A stretch of DNA of 7,147 nt from Desulfovibrio sp. (lineage in GTDB: Bacteria > Desulfobacterota > Desulfovibrionia > Desulfovibrionales > Desulfovibrionaceae), in NCBI GenBank assembly GCA_009773975.1, contig VSMX01000121.1:1-7147 (forward strand). Reading direction: 5' to 3'. How positions within the stretch are numbered: position 1 is the first letter of the stretch; every line of letters starts with the position of its first letter. Below, in pieces: positions 1 to 5,758 of this stretch. The notes under the pieces are model-generated. The model did not search any database and was not told the origin of the DNA. It saw only the letters and a list, made by a program, of their open reading frames with translations. The position numbers were made by a program, and so were the translations under genes.

Positions 1-19
1 TGCTTGGTAGTTCCATGCC

Positions 20-952
20 ATGCAGTGTAGCAGCTTTGCTAAATATTGTTTAGTAAAAATTTGGAAGATCAGTAATCGGATATTTCAGGCAGTAAAACCT
101 GAACATTTTGCAGAATTTCTGACCCGTGTCACTGACCTGATCCGTGAAAACATAAGCGGCGAGATTGTGGCCTTTGATGGAAAGACGCATCGCGGCAATG
201 GCCTGGATTCCGCTTTGCATATGCTCAATGCATGGGCGGTCAAAAACCGCCTTGTCCTTGGCCAGTTGCCAGTTCCAGACAAGAGTAATGAAATCTCCGC
301 GATGCCGCAACTTATGGATATGCTTGAATTAAAGGATTGTATAATCACTGCGGACGCATTGAATTGCCAGAAAGCTGTTGCAGAAAAGGCAAGAGAAAAA
401 AAGACCGATTATGTGCTTGCCATAAAAGGCAACCATCCTGAAGCCTATGATGAAATAAGACGATTCATGGACAGGCAGATGGAGAATGCGAAGCCCATTT
501 TTGAAATGCCTCTGGATAAAGCCCATGGTCGGCTGGAGAGCCGCAAATTCTGGGTAAGTGATGACATTGCCTGGTTTGAAGACAGACACGCATGGGCAGG
601 CTTGAAAAGCATCTGCGTCGTGGAAGCTGTCAGGGAAATGGTAAAAGGCGGAGGGCCTGTCACAACGCGCCGTTACTATATAGGCAGCCTTGGAGAAAAG
701 GATGCTGAAAGAATCGCGGGTGCGATTCGTGGGCATTGGGCAATAGAAAATGAATTCCACTGGTGTCTGGATATGGCGTTTGACGAAGATGGAAGCCGTG
801 CCAGGACCCGCAACGCCGCAAAGAATCTCGGATTAATGCGCGGAATCACCATGAATCTGTTAAAAGCCAATCCTGATAAAGGTAGCTTGAAAGGTAAAAT
901 GTACAAGGCCTCAATGATGCTTTCTTACCTCAAACGCCTGTTACGGATTTAG
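20..952 (+). CDS. ISAs1-family (H-repeat type) DDE transposase, N-terminally truncated
   Basis: This encodes the transposase that cuts and joins the insertion-sequence ends. The open frame gives 310 residues, whereas full ISAs1 transposases have about 370-380. The conserved DDE core is present: FDGKTHRG (Asp53), the ITADALNCQ segment (Asp112), the AIKGNHPEAYDEI segment (about residues 134-146), and the C-terminal HWAIENEFHW signature with the probable catalytic Glu243, followed by LDMAFDEDGSR. The C-terminus appears complete. Residues 1-18 (MQCSSFAKYC...) do not look like the family, and the usual N-terminal region ending in a motif like SHDTF before NRIF is absent; an in-frame stop lies at 8-10. 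The ATG at 20 is therefore probably fortuitous and the gene is best treated as a 5'-truncated pseudogene, although the remaining frame is unbroken. No good ribosome binding site precedes it. Confidence 0.85.
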   Translation: MQCSSFAKYCLVKIWKISNRIFQAVKPEHFAEFLTRVTDLIRENISGEIVAFDGKTHRGNGLDSALHMLNAWAVKNRLVLGQLPVPDKSNEISAMPQLMDMLELKDCIITADALNCQKAVAEKAREKKTDYVLAIKGNHPEAYDEIRRFMDRQMENAKPIFEMPLDKAHGRLESRKFWVSDDIAWFEDRHAWAGLKSICVVEAVREMVKGGGPVTTRRYYIGSLGEKDAERIAGAIRGHWAIENEFHWCLDMAFDEDGSRARTRNAAKNLGLMRGITMNLLKANPDKGSLKGKMYKASMMLSYLKRLLRI

Positions 953-966
953 ATGCGTCAGCCCTG
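74..966 (+). mobile_element. Right-hand remnant of an ISAs1-family insertion sequence
   Basis: This stretch carries most of an ISAs1-family transposase gene and ends in what looks like the right terminal inverted repeat, read outward as GATGCGTCAGCCCTG at 952-966. The gene's stop codon lies at the edge of that repeat, as is common in this family. The left part of the element is missing: recognisable transposase sequence begins near position 74 (residues NRIFQAVKPEHF), and the preceding 70 bases neither encode the expected N-terminus nor show a terminal repeat. The region is clearly more AT-rich than the neighbouring genes, which fits transferred DNA. The left boundary is an estimate from where similarity to remembered family members begins. 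The element lies beyond the 3' end of the purN operon and interrupts no gene visible here. Confidence 0.7.
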
Positions 967-991
967 CGCGTTGCGCAGGAGTGACGCATCT
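951..991. repeat. Imperfect 19-bp inverted repeat with a 3-nt loop
   Basis: The left arm (951-969) and right arm (973-991) pair over 19 positions with two adjacent mismatches, around the loop GTT at 970-972. The left arm is the insertion-sequence end. The right arm begins at 976 with CAGGAGTGACGCATCT, matching the inward-read IS end at 14 of 16 positions; similarity stops there. As RNA it would be a strong hairpin lying between the convergent transposase and purN genes. It has no clear U-run on either side, so it is not a typical intrinsic terminator, though it may still hinder read-through. Confidence 0.75.
952..966 (+). repeat. Right terminal inverted repeat of the ISAs1-family element
   Basis: Read inward from the element end, this is CAGGGCTGACGCATC, which resembles ISAs1-family termini from memory. 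It starts at the transposase stop codon (950-952). It also forms one arm of a long imperfect hairpin with the similar sequence at 973-991. Confidence 0.6.
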
Positions 992-1013
992 GGAGGCAGG
1001 GATCTGCAATTCC

Positions 1014-1685
1014 CTAAAAACCTTCCTCAAGGGGTGGCCAGATCAGGCAGCCTTCCGGGGAAGGGCAGGGCTTTTTGCGGCCCGGGGCCAGGAAAACCTT
1101 GCGGCCGCGCCTTTCGAGCCTGCCCTCGCAAAGCCATTGCAGGGCCTGCGGATAGATGCGATGCTCAAGGGCATGGATGCGCGGGGCAAGCTTTTCGGCT
1201 GTCTCCCCGGCGTCAATGCCAAGAGCGGCCTGGATAATCAGCGGCCCGGAATCCATCTCCTCATCCACAAAATGCACGCTCACGCCGCCAATCTTGACCC
1301 CATAGGCCACGCTGTCGGCAATACCACGCAGTCCGGGAAAGCTCGGCAAAAGGGCCGGGTGAATGTTCAACACAGGCCCCTTGAACAATTCCAGAAAAGC
1401 CCTGCTCAAAAGCCGCATATAGCCAGCCAGGGCCAGGGCCTGCGTGCCGCATGCCTGGAAAATCTTGACCAGGGCAATGTCATAGCTTTCCCTGTCGGGA
1501 AAATCCCCGGGCTGCAGCACAATGCTCGTCACGCCGGCTTTCTGGGCCCTCTCCAGCACGCCCGCGTTGGGGTTATTGGAGCAGACCAGGCAAATTTCCG
1601 CCTCTATCAGGCCATCCCGGGCCTTGTCCATTATCGCCTGCGCATTTGTGCCATTGCCGGAAGCCAGAATGCCCAGTTTCAGCAT
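1014..1685 (-). CDS. purN: Phosphoribosylglycinamide formyltransferase (GART, PurN)
   Basis: This cytoplasmic enzyme transfers a formyl group from 10-formyltetrahydrofolate to glycinamide ribonucleotide, the third step of de novo purine synthesis. The 223-residue protein begins MLKLGILASGNGTNAQ, the family's phosphoribosyl-binding N-terminus. The active-site stretch NIHPALLPSFPG supplies Asn107 and His109, and VHFVDEEMDSGPLI supplies the catalytic Asp145, in the same order and spacing as in E. coli PurN. Length is close to the usual 210-220. The frame is open upstream to 1787, but only the ATG at 1685 gives a family-like start; it is preceded by AAGGGG seven bases upstream. The gene starts 4 bases after the cobA-hemD stop codon, and its ribosome binding site lies within the end of that gene, so translation is probably coupled. 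It is the last gene of the minus-strand operon. Confidence 0.96.
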   Translation of the reverse strand: MLKLGILASGNGTNAQAIMDKARDGLIEAEICLVCSNNPNAGVLERAQKAGVTSIVLQPGDFPDRESYDIALVKIFQACGTQALALAGYMRLLSRAFLELFKGPVLNIHPALLPSFPGLRGIADSVAYGVKIGGVSVHFVDEEMDSGPLIIQAALGIDAGETAEKLAPRIHALEHRIYPQALQWLCEGRLERRGRKVFLAPGRKKPCPSPEGCLIWPPLEEGF

Positions 1686-1689
1686 TTCA

Positions 1690-3189
1690 CTACCCCTTAT
1701 GCGAAAAATGATCCATGATTGCCGCGACAAGCGCGGGCACAGTATAATCGGGCGGCACAATATCCGCAGCCAGACCGGCGTCCTCAAGCTTGCGGGCCGT
1801 GATTGGCCCTATGGCCGCCAAAACCGGGCGCGGCTCTTTTTTGAGCATCTCCGCGCCGAACAGCCGCAGGAAATTGTCGACAGTGGACGAGGACGCGAAA
1901 CTTATGCAGTCCACCCGCCCCAGGCCCGATTCGCCGCAGCCATTGGCGGAAACCGTCACATAGGCCGGCGCCACATCCACAACGGCCCCATGTTTTTCAA
2001 GTTGGCTGGGCAGAACATCCCGCGCCTTGCTTGCCCTGGGGAGCAAAATGCGCTTGCCAGCCAGGTTCCCGGCCTGAAGCATGGCCTCCGCCACGCTCTC
2101 GGCCACAAAGCGCGGCGGAACCAGATCGGCCGCAAGGCCGCGGCAGCCCAGGGCGGCCGCCGTGCCGGGGCCGATGGCTGCCAGCTTGCAAGGCGCAAGC
2201 GCGCGGCTGTCCAGACCGGCCTGATTCAGGCGCCGGAAAAAATAGTCCACGCCATTTGCCGATGTAAAGACCACCCAGTCATAATCCCCAAGCTTGCCGA
2301 TTGCAGCATCCAGAACGGAATAATCCTCGAGGGGATCGACCCTTATAACAGGGCATTCGATGACCTCCGCGCCAAGCGCGGCCAGATCGTGAGCCATGCC
2401 GCTGGCCTGGGCGCGCGCCCTGGTCACGACAATTCTCTTGCCAAAAAGCGGCAGGCGCTCAAACCAGGAAAGTTTTTCGCGCAAATCAACAGCCTTGCCG
2501 ACCACAATCACGGCCGGATTTGCCAGGCCGGCATCCAGAACTTTTTGCGGCAAGTTCCCAAGGGTGGCCGCCACGGTTTTCTGATCCGGCGTGCAGCCCC
2601 TGTAAACCACGGCCGCCGGCGTACTTTCTGCCAGGCCGCCATCAATCAGGTTGCGGCAAATATTGGCCAGATTGCTCATGCCCATCACAAAAACCAGGGT
2701 CGCGCCGCTTTGCGCGTATGCCTGCCAATTGTGCGTCCCCTTGTTGAGATCCGACTCGTGGCCGGTGATAATACTCACGGCAGAAGCCGCGCGCCTGTCG
2801 GTAAGCGGAATGCCGGCATAGGCCGGCGCAGCAATGGCGCTGCTTATGCCAGGCACCACCTCAAATGGAATGCCGTGCTCATAAAGCCACATACCTTCCT
2901 CGCCGCCACGGCCGAAAATATAGGGGTCGCCCCCTTTCAGGCGCACGACATTTTTGCCTTCCCTTGCCTTGCGCACAAGCAGGGCGTTGATCTCGTCCTG
3001 GGGCAGGGCGTGGTTGCCGGCAATCTTGCCGCCATAAAACAGTTCCGCGCCCTGTCTCGCGCAGTCCAGCAAGGCGGGGTTGGCCAGGGCGTCATAAATG
3101 ATGACATCCGCATTTGTCAGACATTCCCTGCCGCGAATGGTCAAAAGCTCCGGATCGCCAGGACCCGCGCCTACAAGCCAGACTTTCAC
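1690..3189 (-). CDS. cobA-hemD: Bifunctional uroporphyrinogen-III C-methyltransferase / uroporphyrinogen-III synthase (CobA-HemD fusion)
   Basis: This cytoplasmic enzyme carries two tetrapyrrole activities. The HemD half closes hydroxymethylbilane to uroporphyrinogen III, and the CobA half uses S-adenosylmethionine to methylate it at C2 and C7, giving precorrin-2. Residues 1 to about 245 are the methyltransferase: VGAGPGDPELLTIRG at 6-20, GGDPYIFGRGGEE at 86-98, and VVPGISSAIAAPAYAGIPLTDR at about 111-132. Residues about 248-495 are the synthase: KRIVVTRARAQ, VVFTSANGVDYF near 306-317, AAIGPGTA at 337-344, ISFASSSTVDNF at 429-440, AAIGPITA at 458-465. Such fusions are known in Desulfovibrio, where precorrin-2 feeds sirohaem and haem. 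The frame extends to a TTG at 3207, but the GTG at 3189 places the first glycine-rich strand right at the N-terminus, has a G-rich site upstream, and overlaps the pepA stop as GTGA. The protein is 499 residues. Confidence 0.95.
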   Translation of the reverse strand: MKVWLVGAGPGDPELLTIRGRECLTNADVIIYDALANPALLDCARQGAELFYGGKIAGNHALPQDEINALLVRKAREGKNVVRLKGGDPYIFGRGGEEGMWLYEHGIPFEVVPGISSAIAAPAYAGIPLTDRRAASAVSIITGHESDLNKGTHNWQAYAQSGATLVFVMGMSNLANICRNLIDGGLAESTPAAVVYRGCTPDQKTVAATLGNLPQKVLDAGLANPAVIVVGKAVDLREKLSWFERLPLFGKRIVVTRARAQASGMAHDLAALGAEVIECPVIRVDPLEDYSVLDAAIGKLGDYDWVVFTSANGVDYFFRRLNQAGLDSRALAPCKLAAIGPGTAAALGCRGLAADLVPPRFVAESVAEAMLQAGNLAGKRILLPRASKARDVLPSQLEKHGAVVDVAPAYVTVSANGCGESGLGRVDCISFASSSTVDNFLRLFGAEMLKKEPRPVLAAIGPITARKLEDAGLAADIVPPDYTVPALVAAIMDHFSHKG

Positions 3190-4682
3190 GCCACACCCCC
3201 GCGGCAAAGTTCAATAAGCGCCCTGCAGCCAAAGCCTGTCGCGCCTTCCGGGCAAAGCGGCCTGGCCTTGGCGTTCCAGTCAACGCCGGCTATGTCCAGA
3301 TGGGCCCAAAGCTCGCCCTTGCGCACAAAATTACGCAAAAAAAGGGCTGCCGTTATCGCGCCGCCCTCCCGCGGGCCGCTATTGCGCAAATCGGCAATGC
3401 CGCCGGTAAGTTCCTTGAGATAGGGCGAATACAAGGGCAAACGCCAGAAATTTTCGCCTCCCAGCTTGCCGGAAGCCGAAATTTTCGCGGCCAGGCTGTC
3501 GTCATCGCAGAAAAGGCCGCCCAGGGAAGTCCCAAGCGCCACGGCGCAGGCGCCTGTAAGTGTTGCGATATCGACAATGGCCTGGGGATTCCAGTATTTC
3601 TGGGCGTATGTTATGGCATCGCAAAGGCAAAGCCGTCCTTCCGCATCGGTATTGATTATTTCCACGCTCTGGCCGTTGCCGGCAATCACCACGTCACCTG
3701 GCCGCATGGCCCGGGCATCGGGCATGTTCTCAGCGCAGGCCAGAATGCCGATTACGCGGCGCGGAATATTTTCCCTGGCCGCCGCCCAGACAGCGCAAAG
3801 CACTGCGGCCGCGCCGCCCATGTCGCCTTTCATCTGGAACATATTGGCTGCGGGCTTGAGGCAAATTCCGCCGGAATCAAAGGTAATGCCCTTGCCAATC
3901 AGGATCAGCGGCTTTTCCTCGTTGTGGCCGGCCGGCGCATGCTCCAGCACAAGCAGGCGCGCCTTTTGCGCGGACCCCTGGCCAACGGCCAGAATACAGC
4001 CCAGCCCTTCCTCAAGCAGCGCGTCGGGGTCAAGCCTTTTGCAGGTGAAACCCGCCTCTTTGGCCATTTCGTCGGCCTTGTCGGCCAGGGCTTCCGTATT
4101 GAGCAAGTTCGCGGGCATATTACACAGGTCGCGGCAGCGGCAAACAGCCTCGGCAGCCAGTTCCCCCCGCCGCGCGGCCTCGGTCATGCCGTCTGGGATT
4201 TCACCCTCAAAACCGACTGCAAGCCAGGCAGGATCCTTGAGGTCGTCATCCTTTTTCAGTTTTGTGAAGCGGTAAAGGCCGAGCAGGGCGGCATAAACGC
4301 CTTCCTCGACCAGGCGCTGGCGGCCTCCCGCGATTGCGGCCAGGGCAGGTTCGGGCAGGATGACGGATTCCAGGGCCAGGTCGCGGGCCTTGCGCATGCC
4401 GCTGCCTATCGCATTCCGGATCCTGTCCAGGTCCAGTTCCTCTTCCTTGCCAAGGCCAACCAGCATCACACGCGGCAAGGCCAGGTCGGGATGGCCGTAA
4501 AAGACGCCAAGCTCACCATCCTTGCCGTGAAAATCCCCCAGCGCGGGCGCAATGCAAAGCCAGGGACAGGCTTCGTCCAGCCATTTATGCTTTCTTGCGG
4601 GATCTTCTCCCTCAAAAACAGGCACAAGGATTGCCGCGGCTTTCCAGGCCGCCGGCCCATGAGCCTGAAATCTGATTTCCAT
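3186..4682 (-). CDS. pepA: Leucyl aminopeptidase (M17 family, PepA)
   Basis: This two-metal (Zn/Mn) cytosolic exopeptidase removes N-terminal residues, often leucine, from peptides and normally works as a hexamer. The 498-residue protein has a variable N-terminal domain (about 1-165) and a C-terminal catalytic domain. All expected active-site residues are visible: GKGITFDSGGICLKP gives metal ligands Lys264 and Asp269 and catalytic Lys276; KGDMGG gives Asp287; the M17 signature NTDAEGRL gives Asp346, Glu348 and catalytic Arg350. The spacings match bovine lens aminopeptidase exactly. An ATG at 4697 would add five residues, but the ATG at 4682 has GGAG six bases upstream, while 4697 has no such site and would sit almost at the predicted transcription start. 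The gene heads the minus-strand operon; its TGA overlaps the cobA-hemD GTG. E. coli PepA also binds DNA; nothing here shows that for this protein. Confidence 0.95.
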   Translation of the reverse strand: MEIRFQAHGPAAWKAAAILVPVFEGEDPARKHKWLDEACPWLCIAPALGDFHGKDGELGVFYGHPDLALPRVMLVGLGKEEELDLDRIRNAIGSGMRKARDLALESVILPEPALAAIAGGRQRLVEEGVYAALLGLYRFTKLKKDDDLKDPAWLAVGFEGEIPDGMTEAARRGELAAEAVCRCRDLCNMPANLLNTEALADKADEMAKEAGFTCKRLDPDALLEEGLGCILAVGQGSAQKARLLVLEHAPAGHNEEKPLILIGKGITFDSGGICLKPAANMFQMKGDMGGAAAVLCAVWAAARENIPRRVIGILACAENMPDARAMRPGDVVIAGNGQSVEIINTDAEGRLCLCDAITYAQKYWNPQAIVDIATLTGACAVALGTSLGGLFCDDDSLAAKISASGKLGGENFWRLPLYSPYLKELTGGIADLRNSGPREGGAITAALFLRNFVRKGELWAHLDIAGVDWNAKARPLCPEGATGFGCRALIELCRGGVA

Positions 4683-4706
4683 ATCGAACTCCGGCATTCA
4701 GCGGTT

Positions 4707-4724
4707 ATCATGATTATATATAAT
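4707..4724. repeat. Two overlapping AT-rich palindromes at the pepA promoter
   Basis: ATCATGAT (4707-4714) and ATTATATATAAT (4713-4724) are each perfect palindromes that share two bases. The second contains TATAAT on both strands; the first covers the predicted pepA transcription start. Such a site could be an operator or simply a symmetric -10 region. No specific regulator can be named. Confidence 0.4.
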
Positions 4725-4741
4725 GACATGCAAACAAAAAA
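4713..4741 (-). promoter_or_regulatory. Candidate promoter of the pepA-cobA-hemD-purN operon
   Basis: On the minus strand a perfect TATAAT (4718-4713) lies upstream of pepA. Seventeen bases further up, the -35 position is only a T-run, so that box is weak. Transcription would start near 4706, giving a leader of about 23 bases to the ATG at 4682 but only about 8 to the ATG at 4697, which supports the shorter PepA. The AT-rich patch stands out in otherwise GC-rich DNA. Confidence 0.45.
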
Positions 4742-4785
4742 TTCAGCATAAGTCCTTTTTGCCGGCTTGCCAAGTGCGCCGCCTC

Positions 4786-4814
4786 TTGCGCAGCAACCGG
4801 GATTTGGGCATAAT
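4786..4814 (+). promoter_or_regulatory. Candidate sigma-70-type promoter of coaX
   Basis: TTGCGC (4786-4791) and CATAAT (4809-4814) are separated by 17 bases, a good match to the consensus in sequence and spacing. Transcription would begin near 4820-4822, leaving a leader of about 35 bases that starts with the hairpin at 4822-4842 and contains the ribosome binding site at 4847-4851. Confidence 0.5.
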
Positions 4815-4821
4815 AACCGGC

Positions 4822-4842
4822 GCCCGAAAGGATGTTTCGGGC
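4822..4842 (+). promoter_or_regulatory. Perfect 8-bp hairpin in the coaX leader
   Basis: GCCCGAAA (4822-4829) pairs fully with TTTCGGGC (4835-4842) around a 5-base loop. It ends 4 bases before the GGAGG ribosome binding site (4847-4851) and would be at the very 5' end of the transcript if the predicted promoter is right. No U-run follows, so it is not an intrinsic terminator. A 5' stem of this kind could protect the mRNA or affect ribosome access; that is inference. Confidence 0.5.
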
Positions 4843-4855
4843 ATCTGGAGGCAAA

Positions 4856-5644
4856 ATGCAAACGCATCTTCTTCTTTGCGATATTGGCAATACCACACTC
4901 AAGATTGGTGTGGCCGATGAAAAGCGGGTGCTTACATCCTATTGTCTCCCCGTCCAGAATGAGGAAACCGCCGATTCCTTCGGTTTTACGCTGCTTTCGT
5001 TATTGACCCATGCCCGGGTTGCGCCGGATTCCATTCTGGCCGCAGCCATTTCCTCAGTTGTGCCCAGAATGGACTCCCTTGTCCGGGAAGCAGTTTCCCG
5101 CTACCTGGACTGCCCGGCTCTTTTCGCGCCCCACGATTTGCCGATCCCGCTCGAAAACCGTTACGATCGCCCGGAGGAAGTGGGCGCGGATCGTCTTGTG
5201 GGCGCGTTTGCAGCCAGAAGGCTTTTCCCGGCCCCGCAATCCCTGATAGTGGTGGATTACGGCACGGCCGTAACATTTGACTGCGTAAGCGGCCAGGCCT
5301 ATCTTGGCGGCCTGATCTTTCCCGGGCCAGCCACGGCAGTGGCCGCGCTTGCGGCGAATACCTCCAGGCTGCCCACGGTGAACCTGGATATCCGGGCGCA
5401 GGAGCCGGCCCCCTGCAGGGATACGGCAACAAGCATCAGGCACGGGCTGGTCTTTGGCTTTGTCTGCGTAACGGAAGGCCTCGTCAAAAGGCTGAAGGAT
5501 CAGATGTCTGCTCCAACAAAGGTTTTGGCAACCGGCGGTTTTTCGCAGGCCATAGCCAGGCTTTCGACGGTTTTTGACGCGGTTTTGCCCGCGCTTTTAC
5601 TGGATGGATTGAGGCTGCTGTATTTTGAGGAAAACAAGTCCTGA
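4856..5644 (+). CDS. coaX: Type III pantothenate kinase (CoaX)
   Basis: This cytoplasmic enzyme phosphorylates pantothenate with ATP, the first committed step of coenzyme A synthesis. Type III kinases belong to the ASKHA fold, need a monovalent cation and, unlike type I, are not feedback-inhibited by CoA. The 262-residue protein shows the family's motifs in order: phosphate-binding DIGNTTLKIGV (9-19), YDRPEEVGADRLVGA with the catalytic-base region Asp112, VVDYGTAVTFD (132-142), GGLIFPG (151-157), and the TSIRHGLVFGF segment near 192-202. The frame opens at an ATG at 4832, but the ATG at 4856 has GGAGG four bases upstream and places the DxGNT motif at its usual distance from the N-terminus. 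Older annotations call this family Baf or transcriptional activator. It diverges from pepA and precedes eno, from which it is separated by 114 bases. Confidence 0.94.
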   Translation: MQTHLLLCDIGNTTLKIGVADEKRVLTSYCLPVQNEETADSFGFTLLSLLTHARVAPDSILAAAISSVVPRMDSLVREAVSRYLDCPALFAPHDLPIPLENRYDRPEEVGADRLVGAFAARRLFPAPQSLIVVDYGTAVTFDCVSGQAYLGGLIFPGPATAVAALAANTSRLPTVNLDIRAQEPAPCRDTATSIRHGLVFGFVCVTEGLVKRLKDQMSAPTKVLATGGFSQAIARLSTVFDAVLPALLLDGLRLLYFEENKS

Positions 5645-5646
5645 TT

Positions 5647-5675
5647 TTGCAAGTTAATTTGGCTTTACCGATGAT
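5647..5675 (+). promoter_or_regulatory. Candidate promoter of eno
   Basis: TTGCAA (5647-5652) and GATGAT (5670-5675), each matching the sigma-70 consensus at 4 of 6 positions, are 17 bases apart just after the coaX stop codon. Transcription would start near 5682, giving a leader of about 77 bases that includes the hairpin at 5693-5712. This would let enolase be expressed independently of coaX, as expected for a highly expressed gene. Confidence 0.35.
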
Positions 5676-5688
5676 TTGCCAGATCATC
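5670..5688 (+). repeat. Short inverted repeat in the coaX-eno spacer
   Basis: GATGAT (5670-5675) and ATCATC (5683-5688) form a 6-bp stem with a 7-base loop. The left arm coincides with the candidate eno -10 box, so this could be an operator-like site or chance. Confidence 0.3.
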
Positions 5689-5692
5689 AGTA

Positions 5693-5712
5693 CGCCGGGC
5701 CAACGCCCGGCG
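5693..5712 (+). promoter_or_regulatory. GC-rich 8-bp hairpin in the eno leader
   Basis: CGCCGGGC (5693-5700) pairs perfectly with GCCCGGCG (5705-5712) around the loop CAAC. No U-run follows, so it is not a standard terminator for coaX. It lies 46 bases before the eno start and leaves the ribosome binding site free. It may limit read-through from coaX or stabilise the eno mRNA; neither can be decided from the sequence. Confidence 0.5.
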
Positions 5713-5758
5713 CGCCGCGTAACTGAAACATCTATAAATGAACAAGGAGTAACAAGCC

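Noticed and set aside
951..991. Reading the long hairpin as an intrinsic terminator for purN.
   Set aside because: Neither side has a clear U-run, and one arm is explained as the insertion-sequence end; a role in stopping transcription remains possible but is not shown.
953..1237. A 94-codon plus-strand frame starting at the end of the insertion sequence and running into purN.
   Set aside because: It is mostly antisense to purN, begins inside the terminal repeat and resembles no protein family.
1686..1787. N-terminal extension of PurN by 34 residues.
   Set aside because: The extension overlaps the end of cobA-hemD, does not resemble PurN, and the internal ATG at 1685 has a good ribosome binding site and a family-like N-terminus.
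1522..3423. A 633-codon open frame on the plus strand opposite cobA-hemD and the end of pepA.
   Set aside because: It is antisense to well-recognised genes, has a composition rich in Arg, His, Gln and Ala typical of a mirror frame in GC-biased coding DNA, and shows no family motifs or ribosome binding site.
3114..4751. A 545-codon open frame on the plus strand opposite pepA.
   Set aside because: It mirrors the aminopeptidase gene, including its catalytic region, and has no recognisable domain of its own.
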